Source: JAFMDF01 sp965222705
Lineage (GTDB): Bacteria > Bacteroidota > Bacteroidia > Chitinophagales > Saprospiraceae
Direction: 5' to 3'
DNA length: 64,000 nucleotides
NCBI GenBank assembly: GCA_965222705.1
Contig: CBDCUO010000026.1
Span: 1-64,000 of the forward strand
The translations under genes were made by a program, and so were the position numbers. Shown piece by piece: positions 38,618 through 48,081 of the stretch. Under the pieces are notes generated by a model. The model saw nothing but the letters and a program-made list of their open reading frames with translations, had not been told where the DNA came from and made no database searches. Numbering within the stretch: position 1 is the first letter of the stretch; each line of letters starts with the position of its first letter.

Positions 38618-39145
38618 ATGGATTTGAAAGAAGCCCTATTAAAAGAACATTCTAAAAAACAAGCCCTATTGATTGCTAGTTATATTGGCGACAATCCAGG
38701 GCGATTTGACGATTTAATGAAACTTTTTTTTAGCAAGGAATATCGGGTGGCTCAACGGGCGGCCTGGGTGATGAGTCATTGCACTGATCATTATCCTGGT
38801 TTAATGCGGCCTCATCTAAAAAGATTGGTGAAAAACTTGCAAGACCCAACCCTTCACGTAGCAATAAAAAGAAATACGGTTCGATTTTTAAGCAATTATG
38901 AGTTGCCTAAAGACTTAATGGGCCTTGTTGCCGATTATTGTTTTAAATTTTTAGCAGACCCCAAAGAGGCAGTTGCTGTAAGGGTGCATGCTATGTTAGT
39001 CTTATATAACTTTTGCAAAAAAGAGCCTGGATTGTCCAATGAATTAAAAATACTCATCGAAGAAAATATGCTTCATGGGACGGCTGCTTTTAAAGCAAGA
39101 GGACGAAAAATTTTGCAGGGGCTAAAAAAAATTGCAGTATCCTAA
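38618..39145 (+). CDS. HEAT-repeat-like helical protein
   Basis: 175 residues, all helical by composition, with no signal peptide or membrane segment. Repeated patterns such as RVAQRAAWVMSHCTD, VAIKRNTVRFLSNYEL and VAVRVHAMLVLYNFCK are pairs of helices with the spacing of HEAT/ARM-like repeats, giving about four repeats. Such proteins bind other proteins, but the partner is not identifiable. It probably shares a transcript with the nitroreductase 30 bases upstream and ends at a bidirectional hairpin (39150-39178). Confidence 0.75.
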   Translation: MDLKEALLKEHSKKQALLIASYIGDNPGRFDDLMKLFFSKEYRVAQRAAWVMSHCTDHYPGLMRPHLKRLVKNLQDPTLHVAIKRNTVRFLSNYELPKDLMGLVADYCFKFLADPKEAVAVRVHAMLVLYNFCKKEPGLSNELKILIEENMLHGTAAFKARGRKILQGLKKIAVS

Positions 39146-39149
39146 CAAA

Positions 39150-39178
39150 ACAAGTGGCTACTATTTGTAACCACTTGT
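39150..39178. terminator. Bidirectional hairpin between convergent genes
   Basis: ACAAGTGG (39150-39157) pairs perfectly with CCACTTGT (39171-39178), and TAC/GTA pairs extend the stem inside a mismatch. It lies 5 bases after the HEAT-like gene stop (plus) and 29 bases after the stop of the minus-strand outer-membrane gene. On the minus strand a TTTTG run follows the stem, as expected for intrinsic termination. Confidence 0.7.
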
Positions 39179-39207
39179 CTGATATAAGATCGAATGCTTA
39201 TTTTCTA

Positions 39208-41718
39208 CTAAAATTCTCCTTCGCCTCCTTCAAAATCCCCGCCGCTGCGATTGCCCCTTCGACCTCTTTGCTTTTTCTGGTTCAAGCGGTAATTAAGCGT
39301 AAGTCGAACCGTTCTACTACGCCATTGGAAATTTCCTTTGGAATAAAAGTCGTCAAGAATGGTTTCGTATCGCCACTTTCGGGTATTAAATAAATCCCTC
39401 ACGCTTAACGTCAAAGTGCCGTTATTTTTTAAAATATCTCTGCTGATAGCCAAATCTGTTGAGAAAACCCCCTGCCGTTTTCCTTGAGTCGTTTCTCTTG
39501 GTGCCCGGTAGCCAAGGCGCAATTGAATATCCGTATTTTTCCATAAAGTTATTCTGGAAGTTCCTCTTCCCTGCATAGTATGGGTATCGCTTTCCAAGTC
39601 CTCTCGAATATTGCTGCCGTCCGTGATGGCTCGGTAGAAATTCAGATCGCCGTTTATTCGCCACCATTTTACGGGGTTGTAAGAAAAAGTAAATTCAAAA
39701 CCATAGGCATTTTCATCTTTTAAATTTTCAGGACGAGACAAGGTGGACTGATCGTCCAACACGGTCAAAATGCTTCGCTCAATCGCATCCGTAGAATAGC
39801 GATAATAAATAGAAGAACTCAAGGAACCTTTTTCCCAATATTTGATATGACCAAATTCAATAGAGTGGGTCAGTTCGGGATCTAGATTGGGGTTTCCGCT
39901 ACGCTGATTTCTACTGTCCGAGAAGGTATAAAATGGATTTAGAAACCAAAATCTTGGCCGCTGAATTCTTCGGCTATAACTTAGCTGAATGGCATTTTCT
40001 TTCGGCAAATCATAAGTAAAATGGGCACTTGGAAATAAATTAAAATAATCTCTTGCATTCGTTTCGTTGGTTTCTACCAGCTTGGTAATTACATCGGAAT
40101 ACTCGCCTCTCAAACCCAATTGGTAAGAAAATTTGCCTTTTTTATCTCCAATTATTGCATAAATTGCATGAATGTTTTCATCATAGAAAAAATTATTGCT
40201 GTAAGGAATACCGCCCTGATTCTCATTCAGTACTGGTTGTGAGATGCCGTCTTTGATTTCTGTCAAATCATAATCATTTCTAATATCCCTGATAGAACTT
40301 CGCCAGCCCAATTCAAATTTTCCTTCCTTACTAATTGGGTTGGTATAATCTATTTGAAACAACCACTGCTTTTCTCCTTCTTCATTTTTGGAATCCTGGA
40401 CAAGGTCTGGTATGTCTGCGGGAGAATAATCACTTTGGAAGTATTTCTCCAGATAATCAGAACTTTGAACTTCACTATCTTCTTCAAATTGGATATTTGC
40501 CGTTAGTTCTTGTCCTTTTTTATTAAAAATTCTTTTATAGTTAATAGCGTATTGTAAGGCTTTTTCTTTTTCTATTTGTTCATCTGTTCGGATGGTTACA
40601 TCGGTTAAATTATCAATAGTGTTCAAATAATCTAAGTAATTGACTGTTGCCAAGTTATCTTCATTATTTTTTCTGTATAAAAAGGATCCTGTCAAGGTGT
40701 TTTTATTATTGAAAAAATAATCTGCTCCCAATCGAATGCTATTGGACCAGCCCCCGCGTTCATGTTCTCTGGTCAAGTCCTGGATCAGGGTTGTACCTGC
40801 TTTGACTCTTTCTTGATAAGTGGCTCCACCGCCCTTGTTTTTTCGATAAGCCAAACCATAATTGGCGAAGAAGTTTACCTTTTTTCTTCTATAATTCATA
40901 TTGACTCCAATCCCGTAATTATCCGGTTGCCCTAGCGTGAAATCAAAAGAACCATTCACTCCTTTTTTGCGGTCTTTTTTCAAAACAATATTGATAATGC
41001 CCGTCATTCCCTCTGCTTCATAGCGAGCGGAAGGGTTAGTGATGACTTCGACTTTATCTATCAAATTAGCGGGCAAAGACCTCAAGCCGTTGGCATTATC
41101 TATTCCTACCAAGCCGGAAGGTTTGCCGTCAATTAGAATTCGAACATTATCGCTACCTCTTAAACTTACATTTCCTTCTACATCCACCTGAACGGAAGGG
41201 ACATTATCCAAAATATCCTCAGCCGAACCGCCTCTATTAGCAAGGTCTTTTCCTACATTAAATACTTTTTTATCCAATGCTAATTGCATTTGACTTCTTT
41301 CAGCGTGCACTTCTACCTCAGAAAGTGTCGTTGCATCTGCGCTTAATACAATATCACCCAAATCAACCTCCAATTGCTCTTTGCTAAGTGCTATATTTTC
41401 AATTACTTTGGTTTGAAAGGAGAGAAATTCTATTTTGGCAAAAAACCTGCCAGGGCGGGTTTCTATCATAAATAATCCTTTTGCATTCGTGATGCCGCCC
41501 GTTATCATCGAGCTATCCCTCCTGGAAAACAGCGTGACTGTTGCGTAATCCAGTGGTTGACCGCTATCGCCGTCCAATACTTTTCCTTTAAGGGTGGCTT
41601 TAGGGGGCGGCCCATTTCCTCTTTTGCCTTGCCATTTACGATTGTTTTGGGCAGAGACAAAGGGCAGATTTGCCAAAAAGCAAATAATAAAACATACAAT
41701 TATCGAGTAATCTTTCAT
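39208..41718 (-). CDS. TonB-dependent-receptor-like outer membrane beta-barrel protein
   Basis: 836 residues. Signal peptide MKDYSIIVCFIICFLANLPF to SAQ. A carboxypeptidase-like regulatory domain (~35-125; LKGKVLDGDSGQPLDYATV). The plug domain (~130-250) has FNVGKDLANRGGSAEDILDN, VRILIDGKPSG and INIVLKKD. A C-terminal barrel of the outer-membrane beta-barrel family 3 type follows (LSYSRRIQRP, LNPFYTFSDSRNQRSGNPNL). The last residues are an unusual Gly/Arg/Glu-rich tail (QRGRRGNRSGGDFEGGEGEF) after the final strand. Barrels of this type are common in Bacteroidota and often have no known ligand. It is monocistronic between a hairpin and the kinase gene. Confidence 0.88.
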   Translation of the reverse strand: MKDYSIIVCFIICFLANLPFVSAQNNRKWQGKRGNGPPPKATLKGKVLDGDSGQPLDYATVTLFSRRDSSMITGGITNAKGLFMIETRPGRFFAKIEFLSFQTKVIENIALSKEQLEVDLGDIVLSADATTLSEVEVHAERSQMQLALDKKVFNVGKDLANRGGSAEDILDNVPSVQVDVEGNVSLRGSDNVRILIDGKPSGLVGIDNANGLRSLPANLIDKVEVITNPSARYEAEGMTGIINIVLKKDRKKGVNGSFDFTLGQPDNYGIGVNMNYRRKKVNFFANYGLAYRKNKGGGATYQERVKAGTTLIQDLTREHERGGWSNSIRLGADYFFNNKNTLTGSFLYRKNNEDNLATVNYLDYLNTIDNLTDVTIRTDEQIEKEKALQYAINYKRIFNKKGQELTANIQFEEDSEVQSSDYLEKYFQSDYSPADIPDLVQDSKNEEGEKQWLFQIDYTNPISKEGKFELGWRSSIRDIRNDYDLTEIKDGISQPVLNENQGGIPYSNNFFYDENIHAIYAIIGDKKGKFSYQLGLRGEYSDVITKLVETNETNARDYFNLFPSAHFTYDLPKENAIQLSYSRRIQRPRFWFLNPFYTFSDSRNQRSGNPNLDPELTHSIEFGHIKYWEKGSLSSSIYYRYSTDAIERSILTVLDDQSTLSRPENLKDENAYGFEFTFSYNPVKWWRINGDLNFYRAITDGSNIREDLESDTHTMQGRGTSRITLWKNTDIQLRLGYRAPRETTQGKRQGVFSTDLAISRDILKNNGTLTLSVRDLFNTRKWRYETILDDFYSKGNFQWRSRTVRLTLNYRLNQKKQRGRRGNRSGGDFEGGEGEF

Positions 41719-41958
41719 GGGTTAAAGGCTTATAAAAAAGTGAACGGTTCGTTTTTGAGAAATTTCTCATTTTATTTCTCAGGTTATTAATTTTGAAGTT
41801 GTGCGATGTATCAATTCATTAGACGAGCTCCAGTTAAATTATTTTCCCCAATTGATTTCAGCTTGGAAAATTTCCAGCATAGGATTAAGCCCTACAAATT
41901 TACGTAAGAATCCTATACAGAATTTGTAGGAAATTTGAGGCAATTCTGAAGTTTGGAT

Positions 41959-43221
41959 TCAAGAGGAGAACTCAACAGTCAATTGATGTATGCCTTTATC
42001 AAAAAGGTAATTTACTTCAAAGTTATTTACCTCGCAGATTTTTTTGACAATTGCCAAGCCCAAGCCCAAAGAATTTTCGCTTTGATTGCTTTTTCTGAAT
42101 CGCTCGAATAATTGGCTGGTAGAAATTTTAGGAGGCATGCCTGGATTTTTGATAATTAATTGATTTTTATTTAAATTAATACTTATCCAGCCATTTGGAA
42201 GGTTATAACGCACGGCATTTTTTAGCAAATTATTGACTAGAATTTCGGATAGAGAAGCGTTGATGCCCAACAAAATATTCTTTTCAATGTGGCTTTCCAA
42301 AGAAATGCCTTTTAATTCGCTAATATCTTTGAAATTATCGGTTGCCTGTGTTACTATTGTCGAAAAGTTGGTGATTTCCAAATTCGAAAATTCTTTGTTT
42401 TCGATCTTTGTTAGTAGGGATAAAGACTGCCCCAGTTTGGATAGTTTGGATAAGGCCGTTTGAGCAGACTGAATAAGTTCCAGCTGTCTTGAATTTAAAT
42501 CGGGATTTTCCAATAATAATTCCAGTTTTCCATTAGCAACGGCAATGGGCGTTTGCATTTCATGGGCTGCATTTTCGGAGAACTCCTTCAAAGAAATATA
42601 ATCTTGCCTAGCTTTAGTGGTCATTTGGGTGATAAAATCATTGAGTTTAGAAAACTCTTTGGTGGAGGTCGCTGCAAATTGCACCGGGTCATCATTTTTT
42701 AAATTAAAAGCGCTAATTTTTTGTAAAGTTTTCTGAAATGGCTCAAATAACCAACTGGAAATCAGAAAGCTACAAAGTAATAACATCAGACCCAACCCTA
42801 GAAAAAGTCGAGTCATTACACTGATCACGCCTTCCGAAACATCATCCGACTCCATAAAAATATCGAACATGCTGATGCGATAATATTCCTCATTTATCTT
42901 TCTGGTTATGGTCAGCTTTCGATGCGGTTCCAGTCGTTTCCAGTAAGGATGCATGGCCATTGTGTCAGTAAAAAGATAGAGCGTATCCTTAGGCTGAATA
43001 TTGGTTACCTTTTCAATTTGGGTCTTTTTATTGTTCAGGGCATCTATGGGTTTCCCTTCTTTGATCGCTTCCTCTATTAAATACATATTTTGCGCCAGGG
43101 AGTAATCCGTTTCTCTATCTACCATTTGTCGAATCATTTGATAAGTTATGACTCCCCCAACGCCGAAGACGAGTAAGGCAATTAGTAAATAAAGCAAAGT
43201 TGTCTTAGTAATTAAGCGCAT
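41959..43221 (-). CDS. Sensor histidine kinase without an adjacent response regulator
   Basis: 420 residues. TM1 ~7-29 and TM2 ~136-158 enclose a periplasmic sensor of about 105 residues. The dimerisation/phosphoacceptor helix has His220 in ENAAHEMQTPIAVAN. The N box is NNLLKNAVRYN (330-340), the F box LFERFRKS and the G2 box SLGLGLAIVKK. The G1 box has IKNPGMPP, with Asn-Pro replacing the usual Asp-x, which still occurs in active kinases. The HAMP-like linker is short. No response regulator gene is within reach: upstream is the divergent gene at 43451 and downstream is the outer-membrane protein gene. The signal is unknown. Confidence 0.92.
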   Translation of the reverse strand: MRLITKTTLLYLLIALLVFGVGGVITYQMIRQMVDRETDYSLAQNMYLIEEAIKEGKPIDALNNKKTQIEKVTNIQPKDTLYLFTDTMAMHPYWKRLEPHRKLTITRKINEEYYRISMFDIFMESDDVSEGVISVMTRLFLGLGLMLLLCSFLISSWLFEPFQKTLQKISAFNLKNDDPVQFAATSTKEFSKLNDFITQMTTKARQDYISLKEFSENAAHEMQTPIAVANGKLELLLENPDLNSRQLELIQSAQTALSKLSKLGQSLSLLTKIENKEFSNLEITNFSTIVTQATDNFKDISELKGISLESHIEKNILLGINASLSEILVNNLLKNAVRYNLPNGWISINLNKNQLIIKNPGMPPKISTSQLFERFRKSNQSENSLGLGLAIVKKICEVNNFEVNYLFDKGIHQLTVEFSS

Positions 43222-43450
43222 TACTTGATTTTTATCTGCAAAATTAGCATCTAATTAATGAACAAATCAATTTTTTCGAGTTCAGTTGGTTCCAAAACAA
43301 CACTTTTTGCCTAGCAAACTTGGCTCAAAGACCCCTATTTCTCGAAAAGAAAGATAATTTTGGAGTGATATTTGTTGTCAAATTAAAATAGTTTTTAATA
43401 CAAATACTTCAAGTTTACCAAATGAAGACGAGCATGAAAAGCAAAAAATT

Positions 43451-45451
43451 ATGATTCGCACGACTCCTCTTATCCTTTTTATATTTTTTTTGTTTTCTAC
43501 TGTTTATGGGCAAGAAGCACTTAGCTGGAAAAAACATAAAAAATTGGCAGACAAGCTTTTTGAAGCTAGTCAATATGCTGATGCGGGCGAACATTACGAG
43601 AAGGCCTGGCAACAGCATGCGCGAGAGGAATCTCTAATTTTTAAAGCCGGCGAATGTTTTTACAAAATCAAAGATTTTAAAAAGGCTATCCAATCTTATC
43701 AATACGTAAAAGACAATAATGAAAAATTCCCTTTGGTGGGTTTAAAATATGCCCGATCTCTTAAGCAAGACGGACAATACGCCAAAGCGAATGAGGCATT
43801 TATTTATTTTATAAATGCTTATCAGGGTAGCGACAAGGCAATTTTGACTTCTATCGTTTCCAATGAGATAAAGGGCTGTGAACTGGGAATATCCATGAAG
43901 GCTTCTGGGAAAGAATCCAGCATTCAAATCCATCATCTAAGCGAAAATATTAACTCTCCCGAGATCGAATTTGCGCCTATTCCTTTTACTGATGAGCTGC
44001 TCTATTTTTCTTCTACGATGCAGGGAAATCAAGCCCATTTATTTCGGTCTCAAAGAAAAAGAGGGGAATGGGGAAGAGCTGCAATAGCTAATGGCCTGCC
44101 CGCTTTACCTAAAAAACATCTGGCAAACGGTTCGTTCGCTCCCGATGCTCGGCGTTTTTATTTTACGCTCTGTGATAATGCAGAGGGACTATCTTCTAAA
44201 TGCGAAATATATGTATTAAAGAGAGAAAATTCCAGATGGTCCACTCCCATTTGCTTAAGAGATTATATCAATATTGACGGTGCCACTACTACCCAGCCCT
44301 GGATAGTTCATCAAAATGGATTCGAAATTTTGTATTTTTCTTCAGATAGAGAAGGAGGAATTGGAGGGATGGATATATGGTATGCTACTAGAAGCCTTGA
44401 CAGTGACGACATTGATTTTACATATCCGGTTAATGCGGGTCCCATGGTCAATACTATTGGCGATGAAATTACTCCTTTTTATGAAGCTAAAACCGGAACA
44501 CTCTTTTTTAGTTCCAATGGAAAAATCACGTTAGGAGGGTGGGATATATTTAGCACAAAAGGGACTATGCATAATTGGGAAAAAACCAAAAATCTCGCCG
44601 CCCCCATTAATTCGAGTGCTGATGATTTTTATTATGTCCAAAAACCTTCTGGGAATGGAGGTTTTTTGGTATCCAACAGGCTTTATGGTCTAGAGAAAAT
44701 CTCTACTCGGGATGAAGATATTTTTGAATTTGGTGAAAAAGAAAAAAAGGACTACTTATACGTTTTGGGGCAAGTTATGGATAGTAATGCGACCTCAACG
44801 ATTAGTGATGTTCGCATTTCTCTATATGAGCTAGTCGGTGGAAAAGAAAAATTATTATCTTCCAAGAAAATTTCGCAGCCTGATTACCGCTTCAAAGTAT
44901 TCCCTGATAAAAAATTGAGATTAGTCGCCGAAAAGTCGGGCTATTTGAGGAGCATTTATGATTTTGACACCTATAATGCAAGCGGACAGGCTGATTACAC
45001 ACATATATTTTCTTTACATGCTAAAAAAATGGAGGCAACTACTCCAAAAGAAAAAGAAACATTCGCCTCCCCTTATACAACCGCTACTGCTCAAATAGAT
45101 GCCTCAATCATTTCCAGACAAAAAGTAATAAAAACAAACCCTTCCGGATATGCTACTGAAAATACTCACATACCTCCCTCCAATTTATCCCACCACGACA
45201 CTTATTACAAGGTGCAATTGATCGCAGTCAATTTTCATAACGAAAACCATCCAAGGTATGAAAAGGTGAAAAGAATTGGTACTCTTGAAACAGAAGAGCT
45301 GAAAGGGAAAGGCGTGATTAGAGTACTATTAGCAAATTATTCGACTAGAGAAGAAGCCGAAGAAGTAAGAAAAAAGGTCAAGGAATATGGCTTTTTGGAT
45401 GCTTTTTTGGTTGAATATAAAAGCGGCAAACGAATAAGAAGACTTTGGTAA
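43451..45451 (+). CDS. PorE-like envelope protein: TPR, PD40 propeller, CRD and SPOR domain
   Basis: 666 residues. Signal peptide MIRTTPLILFIFFLFSTVYGQ. TPR-like helices (~28-140: KLADKLFEASQYADAGEHYE). A WD40-like PD40 propeller (~150-430: ELLYFSSTMQGNQAHLF, EILYFSSDREGGIGGMDIW, GTLFFSSNGKITLGGWDIF). A carboxypeptidase-regulatory-like domain (~435-525). A Thr/Ser-rich linker. A C-terminal SPOR domain (~585-660: YYKVQLIAVNF, RVLLANYSTREEAEEVRKK). This is the order of T9SS PorE-type proteins, but with SPOR where an OmpA-like peptidoglycan domain is usual; SPOR binds peptidoglycan glycan chains. It may link a trans-envelope complex to the wall (inference). It is divergent from the kinase and monocistronic. 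Confidence 0.85.
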   Translation: MIRTTPLILFIFFLFSTVYGQEALSWKKHKKLADKLFEASQYADAGEHYEKAWQQHAREESLIFKAGECFYKIKDFKKAIQSYQYVKDNNEKFPLVGLKYARSLKQDGQYAKANEAFIYFINAYQGSDKAILTSIVSNEIKGCELGISMKASGKESSIQIHHLSENINSPEIEFAPIPFTDELLYFSSTMQGNQAHLFRSQRKRGEWGRAAIANGLPALPKKHLANGSFAPDARRFYFTLCDNAEGLSSKCEIYVLKRENSRWSTPICLRDYINIDGATTTQPWIVHQNGFEILYFSSDREGGIGGMDIWYATRSLDSDDIDFTYPVNAGPMVNTIGDEITPFYEAKTGTLFFSSNGKITLGGWDIFSTKGTMHNWEKTKNLAAPINSSADDFYYVQKPSGNGGFLVSNRLYGLEKISTRDEDIFEFGEKEKKDYLYVLGQVMDSNATSTISDVRISLYELVGGKEKLLSSKKISQPDYRFKVFPDKKLRLVAEKSGYLRSIYDFDTYNASGQADYTHIFSLHAKKMEATTPKEKETFASPYTTATAQIDASIISRQKVIKTNPSGYATENTHIPPSNLSHHDTYYKVQLIAVNFHNENHPRYEKVKRIGTLETEELKGKGVIRVLLANYSTREEAEEVRKKVKEYGFLDAFLVEYKSGKRIRRLW

Positions 45452-45522
45452 AAGCCTTATCGGTAAGCATCTTTCAATGTTCCTCTTTCAAATAAACAAG
45501 CAGCTATAACGTTTCAATTAAC

Positions 45523-45549
45523 GTTACGATTCGTAACTTCAAGAAGTTA
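45523..45549 (+). promoter_or_regulatory. Two overlapping, mutually exclusive palindromes before the DUF192 gene
   Basis: GTTACGA-T-TCGTAAC (45523-45537) and TAACTTC-AA-GAAGTTA (45534-45549) share the TAAC at 45534-45537, so only one can form at a time. The second ends 13 bases before the ATG at 45562. Upstream, AACGTT occurs twice (from 45509 to 45526). It could be a protein-binding site cluster or a two-state RNA leader; the loops (1-2 bases) are too tight for stable RNA hairpins as written, which favours DNA binding. Confidence 0.4.
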
Positions 45550-45561
45550 TTTTATTCCAAT

Positions 45562-46269
45562 ATGGCTGAACAAAAGAAATATAATAAATCAAAAAATTAC
45601 TCAAACCAAAATAGAAATAAAAATCAACGGTATCAGGGCAACAAAAGAAATTATAATAAAAATAATTATAGAAATAATCATAACAATAATCAGGCGCGGC
45701 CCAATCCCTCTGCTTCTCCAAAAGAAATTCCCAAGCAACAAACGCAGTCCAAAGCGGAATCCAGCAATGACTTATTGTGGTTTACCATCTTTCTTGTAAG
45801 TTTGGCAGGTTACTTTCTGGCGCAAAAATTTTATTTCCCCCCGAAAGAAAAAACGAGTATATATGGACTTACTGCTAATCTTCCTTTTGTGAAAGAAGGT
45901 AAATTGGCATTTATAGATACACAATCTGACGGGCACATTGCCGATATTGACATTGAGGTTGCTAAAACAGATTATGAAATCACCCAGGGATTAATGCATA
46001 GAAAATATTTACCGGCAAATGGCGGGATGTTATTTGTTTTCAACGAAGAAGCTCCAAGAACTTTTTGGATGAAAGATACTTACCTTGCCTTGGACATTCT
46101 TTTTATCAATGCCAACAAAGAAATTATTAGAATTCGAAAAAATGCTGCTCCTTTTTCCGAATTGTCTATTCCTTCCGGAGGAAAAGCGCAATACGTAGTG
46201 GAAGTATTGGCGGGATTTACAGAATCTTATCAGATACATGTCGGAGATCGGATTGAGTTTCAATATTAA
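45562..46269 (+). CDS. DUF192-family protein with an Asn/Lys-rich N-terminus and one TM
   Basis: 235 residues. Residues 1-65 are extremely rich in Asn, Lys, Tyr and Gln with no hydrophobic segment. One TM follows at ~72-90 (LLWFTIFLVSLAGYFLAQKF). Residues ~110-235 are a DUF192 domain with its hallmarks: VAKTDYEITQGLMHRKYLP, GMLFVFNEEAPRTFWMKDTY, LDILFINANKEIIRI and YVVEVLAGF. DUF192 proteins are small extracytoplasmic beta-barrel-like proteins of poorly known role. The basic, disordered head should remain in the cytoplasm, where it could bind nucleic acid or membrane (inference). The start is ATG 45562. Confidence 0.88.
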   Translation: MAEQKKYNKSKNYSNQNRNKNQRYQGNKRNYNKNNYRNNHNNNQARPNPSASPKEIPKQQTQSKAESSNDLLWFTIFLVSLAGYFLAQKFYFPPKEKTSIYGLTANLPFVKEGKLAFIDTQSDGHIADIDIEVAKTDYEITQGLMHRKYLPANGGMLFVFNEEAPRTFWMKDTYLALDILFINANKEIIRIRKNAAPFSELSIPSGGKAQYVVEVLAGFTESYQIHVGDRIEFQY

Positions 46270-46662
46270 TTTGAAAAGAATTTTCCACAAAGAATAAAAT
46301 CACTCCTCCCAATTAAATATTCGGTTTGTTGAGGAATGGCTTGATAGAAAATGATGTCACAAATATTGAGTTTTTATAATTTTTAACACAACGCTTTTTT
46401 CCTGTATTAAAAATCCAGATTTTTAAGTAAAAAAGGGTTCCATAAATTTTCATCTATCTTTTTTGGAAACACTACAGATTTTATTAAAAAAACTTTAATT
46501 AAAAAATTATTTGTATTTTACTATTAAACAATACATTAGAGTTGATTCGTCAAAAAAATACAATATTATTTTTTTAATATCATTAATTTATTTTCAAAAT
46601 TTGGTAGCATTGATGAACCTTTTTTATGTATCTTTACTTAGAAAAATCATGATAATATATCT
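46270..46662. other. AT-rich intergenic gap, no gene seen
   Basis: 393 bases, very AT-rich, between two plus-strand genes. No ORF, RNA gene or perfect promoter is recognised. TATCTTTA lies at 46629-46636, one base off a -7 element, but no TTTG lies at 19 bases. It probably holds the promoter of the TPR gene. Confidence 0.45.
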
Positions 46663-48081
46663 ATGAAACAACACAACTACAATAAACAACATACACTAGA
46701 TGACTTAGTTTCCGAGTATGAGGCTATGTCACAAAAGGGAGCGGTAGTTTTTTATGAGGAAGCGGTATTTTCTCAACTAATTGGCTACTACCAAAACGAA
46801 AAAGCAATTGATCAGGCCCTCGAAGTAGTCGAGCTTGCTTTGACCCAACATAGCTATTCCGCCAACTTATACTGTAAAAAAGCGGAATTGCTCATTGCTG
46901 TATGTCACGAATCTGAAGCTTTAGTAGCCCTGGAGCAAGCAGAGTTGCTTTCACCAAGAGATTATGAAGTTCACCTTCTAAAAGCGGACATACACCGCTT
47001 GCTGGGCAATCACCACCTTGCGCTTTCCATTCTTGATGAGCTTAAACATTCATTCGGCAAATATAACTCTATTGAACTAGCTGATGTTTTCTTTTCAGAA
47101 GGACTCATCTATGAACAAATGCAGAATTATGACGCTATGTTTGAGGTATGGAAGGAAGTGTTAACGCTCAATCCCAACCATGAGGAAGCATTAGACCGAA
47201 TATGGGCTTGCGTAGAATTGTCGAGAAAATTTAAAGAAGGTATCAAAATTTGCCATAAGGTTATAGATAATGACCCTTACTGTAAAATGGCCTGGTATAA
47301 TCTAGGGCATGCCTATACTTATTTTGGCAATTACTCTAAGGCTATTGAAGCCTATGAATACACCTTTATAATAGATGAAAAATTTGAGTGGGCATATCGC
47401 GATTGTGCGGAACTATGCATGGAAATGAAAGATTATTCTAAGGCGCTCGATTGTTATAAGGAAGTTTTAACCCATTTCCCTCCCGATGGCGAACTGCTTT
47501 TTAAAATTGGGCAATGCTATCACTTCTCTGATAATGTCAAAATTGCTCAAGATTTCTACAGACAAGCTACTAAACTGGATGTTCTGAACGATGAGATTTA
47601 TTTTCATCTTGGCGAATGTGCTGCTCACCTGCAAGATTGGAACAGCGCCATTCACTATTATAAAAGGGCAATCGAAATTGAAAGTAAGCGCGAAGAGTAT
47701 TATGCCTCTCTGGCAGAAACCTATGTGCAACTGGAAGAGTATGAAAAAGCCTTTTTATATTTTGATAGAGCTACAGAGTTAGCCCCTGAACAAACGGGTT
47801 TTTGGATAAGGTTTACCTCCTTTCTTCTTAACTTAGGGGCGCACCAAGAAGCATTGGATGTGCTAACAGATGCGGAAGAATATACCGTGGGGGAGGAAAT
47901 ACTGTACTACAAAGTCATTTGTCTGTTCAAAATGGGTAGAAGAAAACAAGCGATGAATTTATTAGGGGAAGCATTGACAGAAGACTTTGAAATGCACACT
48001 TTGCTACTCAGCTATCTTCCCGAATTGGCTAAGGATAGTAAGTTCAATGCCATGCTCAATTTTTATCGCTACGAAGGTTAA
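46663..48081 (+). CDS. Cytoplasmic tetratricopeptide-repeat protein
   Basis: 472 residues, with no signal peptide or TM. About ten TPR units run from ~30 to ~440. Clear ones are AWYNLGHAYTYFGNYSKAIE, ALDCYKEVLTHFPPDGELLF, EIYFHLGECAAHLQDWNSAI and YASLAETYVQLEEYEKAFLY, with the W/L-G-Y-A-P pattern at 34-residue spacing. TPR solenoids scaffold protein complexes; the partner is unknown. A strong intrinsic terminator follows at 48123-48159. Confidence 0.9.
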   Translation: MKQHNYNKQHTLDDLVSEYEAMSQKGAVVFYEEAVFSQLIGYYQNEKAIDQALEVVELALTQHSYSANLYCKKAELLIAVCHESEALVALEQAELLSPRDYEVHLLKADIHRLLGNHHLALSILDELKHSFGKYNSIELADVFFSEGLIYEQMQNYDAMFEVWKEVLTLNPNHEEALDRIWACVELSRKFKEGIKICHKVIDNDPYCKMAWYNLGHAYTYFGNYSKAIEAYEYTFIIDEKFEWAYRDCAELCMEMKDYSKALDCYKEVLTHFPPDGELLFKIGQCYHFSDNVKIAQDFYRQATKLDVLNDEIYFHLGECAAHLQDWNSAIHYYKRAIEIESKREEYYASLAETYVQLEEYEKAFLYFDRATELAPEQTGFWIRFTSFLLNLGAHQEALDVLTDAEEYTVGEEILYYKVICLFKMGRRKQAMNLLGEALTEDFEMHTLLLSYLPELAKDSKFNAMLNFYRYEG

